Origin: Hymenobacter monticola
GTDB lineage: Bacteria > Bacteroidota > Bacteroidia > Cytophagales > Hymenobacteraceae
NCBI RefSeq assembly: GCF_022811645.1
Contig: NZ_CP094538.1
Span: 27,724 to 91,723, forward strand
DNA length: 64,000 nucleotides
Direction of reading: 5' to 3'
This document shows positions 18,118 to 26,948 of the stretch, piece after piece. Made by a program: the position numbers and the translations under genes. Numbering within the stretch: position 1 is the stretch's first letter; the number at the start of each line of letters is the position of its first letter. The notes beneath the pieces were generated by a model that was not told the origin of the DNA, ran no database searches, and was given only the letters and a program-made list of their open reading frames with translations.

Positions 18118-18267
18118 GTGGCTGTTGCAGAACTTCGTATGAAGTCTTGCAGTCAATGCTTGACGAACTAAAGCGAGTTGTAAAAGCTGGTAAACGGGCC
18201 GATGACGTGCGTTTACCAGCCCGCTTATCCGTTTGTAGCTCTGTCCAACGACTTTTGCAACAGCCAC
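18118..18267. mobile_element. MITE 4 (150 bp)
   Basis: It starts GTGGCTGTTGCAGAACTTCG and ends TTTTGCAACAGCCAC, only 22 bp from the right end of the IS. It shares the internal GCGTTTACCAGCCCGC block with MITEs 1 and 3. The flanks (GAGT and CGTA) do not match, so any target duplication has been lost. Confidence 0.7.
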
Positions 18268-18339
18268 CGTACCTTTCGGAGCCTGGCTTACTGATAGTAG
18301 ATATTACCCCGAGTGACAGTCGTTGGGTCTACCACTCGC

Positions 18340-19175
18340 CTAAGGCAGCGTCAGTCGGCGCAAAGGGCTGGTGGGGCGCAGGTAAGCTTGCAATTCCTGA
18401 AACGTGAAAGCCGGCCCGAACTCCCGACTTTCATAGTCCTTGACCTGAAAGTTCGACATGGAGGAGTAACTGACTTGGGAAGGGAAAAAACTGTTGTTTT
18501 GGTTACGGCCAACTGCTCGGGGTCCAACACAAACTCCTGCGCCCGCAAGCCGACGATATCGTCAGCCTGGAGTAGGTGGTGTTCGCGGATATACGCCTCC
18601 AGTTGCTGCTGCAGTCGTCGATTCGCTTCCTGTTGAAAAGTGGCTTTCCGGCGTGGAGACAACTCCTGCGGAAAGGACAAGGGCCGCCCTGCGCATAAGT
18701 CCAGCGTTCGCCGGCGATACAGGACGCTTACCCCGGCACCTATCAGCTCACTGGTTAAACGCATCCCGAGTAGGTTGTGCTTAAAATAGGTGATTTGGCA
18801 CGCGCGATTTTGGTCACCTATCATCGAAGTTGCGGCTGCCTGCATCGCCCGCCGAAGGCGAACATCGCGGACGTGGTCGCCGGTCAACAGGGTGGGCATC
18901 AGCCGGCCCGTCTTCCAGCGAAGCCGCGCAGGGGGGCAAGTGGCCGGTTCAGGTTGCTGCGGTGAGCTAGACCGTATACTGAAGCCAGGCGGTTGAGGGA
19001 TTGCGGCTGGGGTACCCCCTGCGTTAGGGTCGGTGGGTAAGCCAACCTGCGCAAGGTGGTAAAATGGCTGGTGAACAAGAAGCGACCACCAAAGCACAGG
19101 TAGGACGCTGTAGAGAGTGATAGCACGCATCATGACGCAAAGAAAAAAGGAAACAGCGCGGAGTAAGTACATCAT
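18340..19175 (-). pseudogene. Hypothetical secreted protein with a probable frameshift near 18485-18490
   Basis: The open frame from 19175 ends at 18351 with a tail (PPCRTFRSRTMKV...) that is Cys/Arg-rich and unlike the preceding protein. Reading with one extra T in the run TTTTTT (18485-18490 on the minus strand) instead gives FFPSQVSYSSMSNFQVKDYE and a natural end at a TAG at 18340, finishing LRRLTLP. I therefore read it as one ~280-residue protein. It has an N-terminal membrane or signal segment (LYSVLPVLWWSLLV), a Pro-rich stretch and a helical C-terminal half. Either a real one-base deletion or a sequencing error in the homopolymer would explain it. Function unknown. Confidence 0.5.
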
Positions 19176-19387
19176 AAATCCAGGCTCCGACTTGGGCTAA
19201 AAGACCCATTTTGCAGGCTCAAGAAGTAGGTTCCGAAGATTTGAGCCGTTTAAATTAGTGAGCTAGGCTTTCTGAACCACGCGCCACCGCGTTGGTTACG
19301 TCCGCGTCTTGGCTACTAAAAGCAATTCTGTAGCCAAGCCGTCAGCACTCAATACATAGGAAGCACTGAGACTAATAGTCGACCAGC

Positions 19388-20068
19388 CTATCCAGCCGCT
19401 GCTGGGGCAGGCGGCAACAACCGCCACACGGTGGTGGCCTGAAATTCCTTCCCCCGCCGGGTGCGGTACCCGGCCTCGTTAAGCCGGGCCGCAATTTGCC
19501 ATAGCGTCTGCCCTTTGGCGTGTAGCAGTTCGACCAGCTGCGCGGCTTGCCGGTTAGCTTGGTGGGCGCGGGCGTTGGTCTGCATGGCCGCCTGGCCCTG
19601 TGCAATGACGGCCGCCGTAAAATTCTGCGGGCTACCCAGCACCGCCCCCCGCGCCTTCTTGGCGGCCAGCGCGTCCTTAGTGCGTTTGGAAATCGTCTCG
19701 CGCTCGTGTTGGGCGATGACCGCGAATAACCCCACCGTTAAGGTATTCGCGTCGGGCATGTCGCAGCAAACGAAGTCCACGCCCGAATCGCGTAGGGCAA
19801 AGATGAACCCCGCGTTTCTCGACAATCTATCCAACTTGGCGATGAGCAACGTCGCCCCCACCCGCCGGGCCTCGGCGATGGCGGCGAGCAGCTGCGGCCG
19901 CTGATTCTTCTTACCGCTTTCGATTTCGACGTACTCGGCCCCAAGCTGGGCTGGGTCGGCCACGAACGCGCGCACCGCCGCCCGCTGGGCTTCGAGCCCC
20001 AGACCGGACATCCCTTGCTTCTGAGTGGAGACTCTATAATAAGGAGTGTAGCGGCGGGCAGGTGACAT
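19388..20068 (-). CDS. Serine recombinase (resolvase/invertase family)
   Basis: The protein has 226 residues. The N-terminal catalytic domain has the nucleophile in YYRVSTQKQG (Ser 14), then LGLEAQRAAV, EIESGKKNQRPQL and LLIAKLDRLSRN, all hallmarks of small serine recombinases. The helical extension and C-terminal helix-turn-helix follow (LWQIAARLNEAGYRTRRGKEF). Such enzymes resolve or invert DNA or integrate small elements. It is divergent from a related, broken recombinase 160 bp away. The pair mark the start of the defence island, but no att sites are identifiable. Confidence 0.85.
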   Translation of the reverse strand: MSPARRYTPYYRVSTQKQGMSGLGLEAQRAAVRAFVADPAQLGAEYVEIESGKKNQRPQLLAAIAEARRVGATLLIAKLDRLSRNAGFIFALRDSGVDFVCCDMPDANTLTVGLFAVIAQHERETISKRTKDALAAKKARGAVLGSPQNFTAAVIAQGQAAMQTNARAHQANRQAAQLVELLHAKGQTLWQIAARLNEAGYRTRRGKEFQATTVWRLLPPAPAAAG

Positions 20069-20230
20069 CGAGCAAGAAGCAAATCGGTAGAAAGTCCCGC
20101 AAGTTAGCTGATTTTACATGTTGTGAACGTTCCTTTGCAATATGTAAAATCATGTTTGTGTCGATTAGGGAGGTGCGTTTAACTTTTGTGACACCCCTCT
20201 ATTTCGGGCTACTTTAGCACCCCTGCCCCC

Positions 20231-20878
20231 TTGGCCGCCTACTTCCGGGTCAGTATCGTCCGCCAGGGACAGTTTGGGCTAGGCCTCGAAGCCCAGCAGG
20301 CTGCGGTCCAGAATTTCCTCTGCGGCGACGCGACGCTTGTATCCACCTTTCTGGAAATCGAGAGCGGTAAGAAAAACGAGCGGCCCCAGTTGGCGGCCAT
20401 TACCCGGGCCCGAGCGGAAAACGCGGTGCTGCTCTTTGCTAAGTTGGACCGACTCGCACGCAACGTCGCCTTCTTGGCCACGCTCATGGAAAGCCGGGTC
20501 CGCTTCCAATCCGTCGACGTGCCGGCGGCCGACGAGTTTACCTTGCACATCCTGGCGGCCGTCGCCTAAAAAGAGGCCTCGGCGATTTCTACCCACACCC
20601 ACGAGGCACTGGTTGCCAAGAAGGCGCGAGGCTTCCAGTTAGGAAGCCCCACGAACCTGACCCTAGCGGCGCGGGAGAAATCCTGGGCAGACATGCAAGA
20701 AAATGCCCGGGTGAATGTTCAGAACCGTCAGGCAGCGCAGCTGGCGGCGTTGTTGCGGGCGAACGGGGCCACGTTGCGGGCCATTGCTGACCAACTCAAT
20801 CAATCGGGCTACCGCACGCGGTACGGGAAGGAATTTCATTCTATGGGCGTGCAACGACTCTTACTCAAAGCAGCATAA
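20231..20878 (+). pseudogene. Serine recombinase interrupted by an in-frame TAA
   Basis: It is related to the divergent recombinase (shared LGLEAQ, EIESGKKN.RPQL, AKLDRL.RN and AAKKARG/VAKKARG motifs). The frame stops at a TAA (20567-20569) after LHILAAVA, then continues in the same frame through KEASAISTHTHEALVAKKARG to a C-terminal helix-turn-helix and a stop at 20876-20878. A single C-to-T change (CAA to TAA) would explain it. Relative to the partner a codon is also missing after ERPQ. No ATG start is available (TTG at 20231), so the gene is probably dead. Confidence 0.7.
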
Positions 20879-21042
20879 TCGGCTGTAAGAGGTGGGCACT
20901 TATCGAATGGGATACTCAAAAACTGGAGTTGTAGCTTTAACCGTCGGCAATTGCCTTACGCTATTAAATCGCGGATGAGGCACAGGTCCGTCTCTTTTCC
21001 TTTACTTTTGGCGCTGGCCGCTACCGTCTAAACAAAACTGTT

Positions 21043-22452
21043 TTGTTAACTCCCGCAAATTTTCCAAGTGGTGCGCTACCCGCACCCCGGCGCCCAAGTC
21101 CACAGGCTGTGGATAGGGCACTTATTAAAAGCATCGCGGAAGTAACGAAACGGGAACCCAACTTCTGGAGCCAGCCGCTGGAGTACGACCGCCGAGGAGC
21201 CAGCCACCGCCTGTTTCAATACCCAGCCATGATGCTGCCGGTGGTGCAGCGCAAGCTCATTGAGCTTATCAAAACGGCGGCACCCGCGACGCATTCGCTA
21301 CTGGACCCCTTTATGGGCTCAGGCACGGCTTTGGTCGCAGGCATGCTTAATGGGCTCGATTGCTACGGGCAGGACATCAACCCCTTGTCTATTCTGTTGG
21401 CCAAGGTGAAAGTCGAAGCGCTGGACCATCCGGCTTACAAGATTGCGGCTGCGGCGCTGCAAGTGCGGGTGAAACTGGATAATTGCCTGACGGCGGCAGT
21501 CGAGTTCCCCAAGCTCAGCAAGTGGTTTGAGCCAGTAGTAGTACAGGAATTATCTAAGCTGGTGCGGGCCATCCGGCAGGAAGACAATCAAACCACCCGG
21601 CGCTTGTTCTGGGTGACACTGGCCGAAACCATTCGGCTGACTTCCAACGACCGCACCAGTACCTTCAAACTGCATGCACGCCCACTGGATGAAATTGCCA
21701 CGCGCGAAACATCGCCGCTCACGACTTTTCAGCAGTTGCTCAAGCAAAATATCAAGGATATTGCCTTGTATGCTACCCAGCTAACCGAGCAAGGCACTCT
21801 TCAGCAGCATACCTATTCAGGTAAGGTTTGCATCCGAGTGGTTGATTCTTCACTGGAAATTGAGCGGCCCGTGGCTGCATCTGCTACTCAGCCAGGGTTT
21901 GATTTGCTGGTCTCTTCGCCGCCTTACGGGGACAACCGCACTACGGTACCTTATGGCCAGCACGCTTTTTTGCCACTGCAATGGATTGACTTTGATGACA
22001 TCGACCCGGCCGTTTCGCGAGCATCCTTGCGCACCACGCACGAAATTGACAACCAGAGTCTGGGAGGCAAGCAGAGTACGGTAACAACGCAAGACGAAAT
22101 AAGATTTTCGACGCTTTCCCCAACATTCAAAGCGAATTTGCTGGCCCTGCGCCAAAGCAAGCCGCTGGAAACCAAGAAAGTCGTGGGATTCGTTCGGGAC
22201 CTGAACGCCGTTTTGGAACGGTGCGCAAAGGCGTTGAAAACCAATGGCTACATGGTCTGGACCATTGGCAACAGAAAAGTGGGGGGTGTCGAGGTACAGA
22301 ACAACCTGATTCTACAGGAACTGCTTCGGCATCATCAGGTAATACTTCTCCAAACCATCGAACGCTCCATCAAAAACAAGCGAATGGCCAGGCGAAACAA
22401 AACGTCGGCCACCATGATGAAAGAGGAAATTTTAATTTTCCGCAAGCACTAA
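21043..22452 (+). CDS. DNA methyltransferase (N4/N6 amino type)
   Basis: Motif I LLDPFMGSGT (residues 87-95) binds S-adenosylmethionine, and the catalytic motif is SSPPYGDNR (residues 291-299); the order I-then-IV is the beta-class arrangement. SPPY is usual for N4-cytosine enzymes but also occurs in N6-adenine enzymes, so the target base is uncertain. At 469 residues it is long, with an insert of ~190 residues between motifs that probably contacts DNA. No ATG fits; TTG at 21043 or GTG at 21109 are possible starts. It is the first gene of a three-gene set with the GHKL ATPase (30-bp gap) and the receiver-like protein. Confidence 0.8.
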   Translation: MLTPANFPSGALPAPRRPSPQAVDRALIKSIAEVTKREPNFWSQPLEYDRRGASHRLFQYPAMMLPVVQRKLIELIKTAAPATHSLLDPFMGSGTALVAGMLNGLDCYGQDINPLSILLAKVKVEALDHPAYKIAAAALQVRVKLDNCLTAAVEFPKLSKWFEPVVVQELSKLVRAIRQEDNQTTRRLFWVTLAETIRLTSNDRTSTFKLHARPLDEIATRETSPLTTFQQLLKQNIKDIALYATQLTEQGTLQQHTYSGKVCIRVVDSSLEIERPVAASATQPGFDLLVSSPPYGDNRTTVPYGQHAFLPLQWIDFDDIDPAVSRASLRTTHEIDNQSLGGKQSTVTTQDEIRFSTLSPTFKANLLALRQSKPLETKKVVGFVRDLNAVLERCAKALKTNGYMVWTIGNRKVGGVEVQNNLILQELLRHHQVILLQTIERSIKNKRMARRNKTSATMMKEEILIFRKH

Positions 22453-22482
22453 GCACCACCCTTACCTTAATCACTACCCGCG

Positions 22483-25011
22483 GTGAAGCAGCCCAACCCT
22501 ACTCCCCATTTTGATATTCATGCCTCGGTCGTTCGGCATTTGGGAGAGGAGTTGATTACCGATGAGGTAAGTGCCATCATGGAGTTAGTGAAGAACTCCT
22601 ACGATGCCGATGCGGACTGGGTGGCCATCACCATAAGCAGCGAGGGCCAGGTACCGGAAGGGCGGGCCTACGCTGGAACAGTGGGCTACATCACGCTGGA
22701 AGACAACGGCGTAGGCATGGATTACGACGATATCGTGGGTAAGTGGCTGGTGATTTCGCTTTCCGGTAAGCGGGAAATGAAAGCCAATAACCAAACCACG
22801 GCCAAGTTGCGGGTACCCTTGGGCGATAAGGGCGTGGGCCGGCTGAGTACCCAGCGCCTTGGCCGCCAGCTCGAACTAATCAGCGGGGTAAAGGGCGGGG
22901 AGGTATGGCATCATTTGGCCTTTGACTGGTCTGACTTTGATTCGCTGGTACCCCTCACGCAGGTGCAACTGCAATACAGCACCTCGCCCAAAAAAACAAG
23001 TTTACAAGGCACACAGCTCGTTATTGCCGGGCTTACAAATCCGGACGTTTGGCGTAAGGAGGCAGCGGATAAGTTTCGGGGGCAGCTTTCGCAGTTGATA
23101 TTTCCACACAAAGAGCACCGGCCGTTTGCTGTTTACCTTACCATCAACGGCCAGAAGCACGACCTCGACGAAGTAAGCGAAGAACTGCAGGCGCAGGCTG
23201 TGGGGCGCTACCAATTCGAGTTCGGACCCGATAAGAAGACAGGAGAGTACCAGCTCTGTATTACCGGAAAAATCAGGGTGGGCAAGCTGCGGGGCCGAGA
23301 AAATGACGAAACACGAGCCGATTTCGAACGCTATATCCTAACGGACCAGGGCCGGGATTTCTTTCATTTTCTGACCGATAAGGAAGCCAACAAGACCAAC
23401 TTCCTGACCGGAATAGTATATGAAGACGGCTGGCTGTTTTCCTTCACTCGGAAGTTGTCGTTTGAAAAAGACCTTGCGTCTAAAAAAACGGCACTAGCCA
23501 TTGCAAACGAGCCCAAAACCGGGCAGAACGTGGCAAACCCGGGAAAATTCAAGGGTGAGATAGATGAGTTTGACCTGCGCGGAACGGACATAAACAACTC
23601 TGTTTTCACTGGGCTGCGCGAATACAAAAACCTTATTTCCAATCAGGTCGGCGTGCGTGTCTTTCGGGATGGCTTCGGCATCAAGCCCTACGGCTTTGAT
23701 AACAACGACTGGCTTAACCTTGGGCACAGTCAAACTTCGGGGGGCTCCTTTTACGGTCTGCGGCCTAACAACGTGATTGGCTACGTTGCCATCAGCATGG
23801 CTGGCAATGCCCAACTGAAGGAGCTAACTAGCCGGGAAGGCTTTACGGATTCGCCCTATGCCCGCAACTTCCAACTCATCATGGACCGCACGGTGCGAGA
23901 AATCAATGAGATTCTGGAACGCACGCGTCGGAGCTATAACGACTACCGGAAAATGCGCCTGGAAAAGTCCACGGGCTTCAAAACCGTGGCCGAACCCGTG
24001 GCCCAGATGAAGAAGGCGTCGCAGCAGGCCAAAGCCATTGAGTCGTGGACCCGGGAGGCCGAGCAGAAGTTCAGTGAGTTGTCCGTGACGGTCAAAAAGC
24101 AGGTTGAGAAGCTGCAGAAAGAGCCGCTCTTCAGCCATCCTCACGAAGCGGCGGCGCTGCCCCTGCTCCAACAGGTGGAAGCCCTAGTGAGCGAAGGAGC
24201 CGGGCAACTCAGCAAGGTCAATGCAATTCTGGAAACAGCGCAGCGCTGGGAAGAATCAGCGGGCTACATCGGGGCCAAGGTAGCCGACCTGGAGGGGCAG
24301 CTCGTGCAGTTCACCGAACTGGCGGGCCTTGGGCTCACGGCCGAAGCACTGACGCACGACATTTACGTCCTGCTCGACCGCATTAATGCCTACTCTGACA
24401 GCTTTAACCGGCAACTCACCCGCAGCGGCGTGCCCCCGGCCGTGTACGAATTCTTGGAGTACGTGCGCTCATTTACCCGCGACCTGCGCAAGCAGCTTAC
24501 CCACTTATCGCCATCGCTGCGCTTTAACCGGGAGAAACGTGAAGTTTTCCCATTAGCAGAGTTCGTGCGCACCTTGCGCGAGTACTATACCGGACGCTTT
24601 GCCAACGGAAATATCGATTTCGTCATCGATGCGCCGCGTGATTTCGTGGTGCAGACCAACAAGGGTAAGCTCACGCAAATATTTGACAACTTGGTGCTCA
24701 ACGCGGAATATTGGCTGCGGGAAAAGCTAAAAAACGAGCCGGCCTTTGTCCCCCAAATCCGCGTCGAAATCAATGACCCCGTGGTACGAATAAGTGACAA
24801 TGGCTTTGGGGTGGCCGAATACTTGGAAGAAACGCTGTTTCAACCCTTTGTAACCGCCAAGCCCGTTGAGGTGGGCCGAGGTCTCGGGTTGTTTATTGTG
24901 CAGCAGTTGCTGGAGTCGATGGGCGGCGATATTTTCCTGTTGCAGGAGCGCAATGCGCAAAACAGGCGCTACATTTTTCAACTCGACCTCGACGCCATTG
25001 TAAAGCGCTAA
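22483..25011 (+). CDS. Large ATP-binding protein with two GHKL-type modules
   Basis: The protein has 842 residues (GTG start). The N-terminal module resembles MORC/MutL/Hsp90-type GHKL ATPases: MELVKNSYDADA (N box, ~33-44), LEDNGVGMDYD (72-82) and GDKGVGRLS (114-122). A coiled-coil-like helical segment follows (~500-600). The C-terminal module resembles a histidine-kinase ATPase: FDNLVLNAEYW (~734-744), ISDNGFGVAEY (770-780) and GRGLGLFIVQQLL (798-810). I see no obvious phosphorylatable His in an H box. Comparative genomics of MutL/MORC-like ATPases places related proteins in restriction-modification operons. Neighbours: methyltransferase before, receiver-like protein after. Confidence 0.8.
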   Translation: MKQPNPTPHFDIHASVVRHLGEELITDEVSAIMELVKNSYDADADWVAITISSEGQVPEGRAYAGTVGYITLEDNGVGMDYDDIVGKWLVISLSGKREMKANNQTTAKLRVPLGDKGVGRLSTQRLGRQLELISGVKGGEVWHHLAFDWSDFDSLVPLTQVQLQYSTSPKKTSLQGTQLVIAGLTNPDVWRKEAADKFRGQLSQLIFPHKEHRPFAVYLTINGQKHDLDEVSEELQAQAVGRYQFEFGPDKKTGEYQLCITGKIRVGKLRGRENDETRADFERYILTDQGRDFFHFLTDKEANKTNFLTGIVYEDGWLFSFTRKLSFEKDLASKKTALAIANEPKTGQNVANPGKFKGEIDEFDLRGTDINNSVFTGLREYKNLISNQVGVRVFRDGFGIKPYGFDNNDWLNLGHSQTSGGSFYGLRPNNVIGYVAISMAGNAQLKELTSREGFTDSPYARNFQLIMDRTVREINEILERTRRSYNDYRKMRLEKSTGFKTVAEPVAQMKKASQQAKAIESWTREAEQKFSELSVTVKKQVEKLQKEPLFSHPHEAAALPLLQQVEALVSEGAGQLSKVNAILETAQRWEESAGYIGAKVADLEGQLVQFTELAGLGLTAEALTHDIYVLLDRINAYSDSFNRQLTRSGVPPAVYEFLEYVRSFTRDLRKQLTHLSPSLRFNREKREVFPLAEFVRTLREYYTGRFANGNIDFVIDAPRDFVVQTNKGKLTQIFDNLVLNAEYWLREKLKNEPAFVPQIRVEINDPVVRISDNGFGVAEYLEETLFQPFVTAKPVEVGRGLGLFIVQQLLESMGGDIFLLQERNAQNRRYIFQLDLDAIVKR

Positions 25012-25068
25012 TTTGCACGTTCTTCTGCCTTTTATCCTTTCCTACCATCCTCAGCAGCAGGAGTTACC

Positions 25069-26865
25069 ATGAGAGAACAGCTACAGCAGCTCCTTGCGCT
25101 GGCGAATATTTCCGAGGTGTACATTGTGGACGACGCGCTAACCAATGGTAGCGCGATTCATTTCGAGCATTTTATCGGCCAAATCAAGGCGCTGGTCAAC
25201 GACAAAGGCGTGGAGGCCCTAGCAGACTTTGACGAGGCGCTGGATTTCGAAGGTAACGAACGCATTCTGGAAGAATACAGCCGGGCGCAGTGGGTAGCTG
25301 CGCAACCGGACCGACGGCTGCATTTTATGCGGCGACTATGTGAGTTGACGCCGGGCCACACCCTGACCACGAACTTGAGTATTGCCGATGTTTTGCAACA
25401 ACTGGCTGCTGAAGAACACTTGCCGCCGGTGGCGCTCAAATTGCTGTCGCCCGTGGAGTGGGACGAACAGCTGGAAACGATTCTAGCAGCTATCCCCGCG
25501 GGCAAAAAAGCCATTGTACTGTTCGACCAGGTGCTCACTGAGGCCGGCGGCCGGTTTGCTGTGACGGCCGGCATCGACATGGTCGCGGAGGTTGTCGCCG
25601 ACACGCGCTGCCACCAGTTGCTGCCCGGGATTCTCACTTATACCGTCGAGGATGAGGGCCACGAGTTGACCGAACGAGCCGACCTGATGCGTAAAAAGAC
25701 CCTACAGGCCGGGGACCTGTTTGTGCTGACCAAAAAGCGGCTCGAAAACCTGCCCCATTTTGTGGACGGTATCAAAAAAATGCTGCTTAATGGGCCGTGC
25801 GAAGAGTTAAAGAAGTACGCTGTGGAAGTGGTGGAGCACTCGTTTAAAACCACGCTTGCTAAGTTGATGACCCTCGATACGTATGACTTTGACTACACTA
25901 TTCTGCGCTCGTCGACGGAGGAGGGCGTTTGGGCTCCGGAAACGCTGTTTCGCATCATTGACATAATCTACAAGGACGAAAACAAGCAATACCTCCTCGA
26001 CCATAGTCTCACCTCGGCGCTGAATAAGCTGCTAGCTCAAGCCGGACTTTTATCGAAAGTCCAAATTCCCGTGGCCGACATCGTACCCTACACGGAGAAA
26101 TTCACGCTGCGGCACCAGGAAATGTACGCGGCCGCCGAGCACATCAACGGTTTATACAAACCCATTGAGAACGGCGACATTTTTCGGGTGGTTGAGGGCA
26201 CAGGCACAGGCCTGTATATTCTGGTGGGCCAAGCCTGCGATTTGATGATTCGCGCCAATGGCAAGCGGGGCTCCAGCGTCGGCCACCTGCTCAAAATCAA
26301 GCCCATGAGCCAAGCGGAGCTGGATGCCCAAATCAAAGCGGACTTGGACACTACGCACAAGCCCCAGGGATTCAATTTCTGGAAAACCAGAGAAGTCATC
26401 GAGTACATCGAGCGGGGCACGCAGCAACTCGGCCTGGTGACGCTGACCCGCGCGAACGTGGTAAACCTTGACGTCTTGGATTTGGCCATGTTTAACTCGG
26501 GTGGCCTGACGGAAATCAACTTAGCTACGCTCGCTCCAGCCGAAGTGCTGCACGAAGGCTTGGCCAAGCGCTATGGCGAGCTATATGCACAATTCACTAA
26601 AGTTGCCCAGAGAATAATCGAGGGCAAGCAGGCCCTGCGCCAAGTGACCGGGCCGTGGCAGAAAGACCTGTTACAAGGGCTGATACCTAAAGTATCACAC
26701 AATTCAAAGCTGGGAAAATCGGATGCTCACACCGCTACAGGGTTCACCTTCGGGCTCAAGCGGGTACAATCGTTGCGCGACCCCTACGCTAAGAGTCTGC
26801 TGGACAAGTACACCCGTTTTCTCTCGCGAACGGCGGACCTGCACGATTTCGCAGAATACGAATAG
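25069..26865 (+). CDS. Receiver-like regulator/effector partner of the GHKL ATPase
   Basis: The protein has 598 residues with a purine-rich ribosome site (GGAG) just before the ATG. The N-terminal third looks like a response-regulator receiver fold: VYIVDDALTN near the N-terminus provides the acidic pocket, and IVLFDQVLTEAGG the possible phospho-acceptor Asp. The remaining ~400 residues are helical, with no nuclease motif I recognise. Pairing with an upstream kinase-like GHKL protein suggests signal relay. Whether the Asp pocket is active cannot be told by eye. An alternative reading is a DNA-processing effector with a degenerate receiver. Confidence 0.55.
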   Translation: MREQLQQLLALANISEVYIVDDALTNGSAIHFEHFIGQIKALVNDKGVEALADFDEALDFEGNERILEEYSRAQWVAAQPDRRLHFMRRLCELTPGHTLTTNLSIADVLQQLAAEEHLPPVALKLLSPVEWDEQLETILAAIPAGKKAIVLFDQVLTEAGGRFAVTAGIDMVAEVVADTRCHQLLPGILTYTVEDEGHELTERADLMRKKTLQAGDLFVLTKKRLENLPHFVDGIKKMLLNGPCEELKKYAVEVVEHSFKTTLAKLMTLDTYDFDYTILRSSTEEGVWAPETLFRIIDIIYKDENKQYLLDHSLTSALNKLLAQAGLLSKVQIPVADIVPYTEKFTLRHQEMYAAAEHINGLYKPIENGDIFRVVEGTGTGLYILVGQACDLMIRANGKRGSSVGHLLKIKPMSQAELDAQIKADLDTTHKPQGFNFWKTREVIEYIERGTQQLGLVTLTRANVVNLDVLDLAMFNSGGLTEINLATLAPAEVLHEGLAKRYGELYAQFTKVAQRIIEGKQALRQVTGPWQKDLLQGLIPKVSHNSKLGKSDAHTATGFTFGLKRVQSLRDPYAKSLLDKYTRFLSRTADLHDFAEYE

Positions 26866-26948
26866 AATCTTGCACTGCTTTTAGGCTCTATTTAAGATAA
26901 CGGCGCGATTGTCGATATTTTCGCATAGCGCTAAGCAATGATTTTCTG

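Noticed and set aside
8456..20878. Programmed stop-codon readthrough as a shared explanation for the in-frame stops
   Set aside because: The interrupted genes use different stops (TAG, TAA, TGA), no recoding signal is seen and the families do not use it. Ordinary nonsense mutation is simpler.
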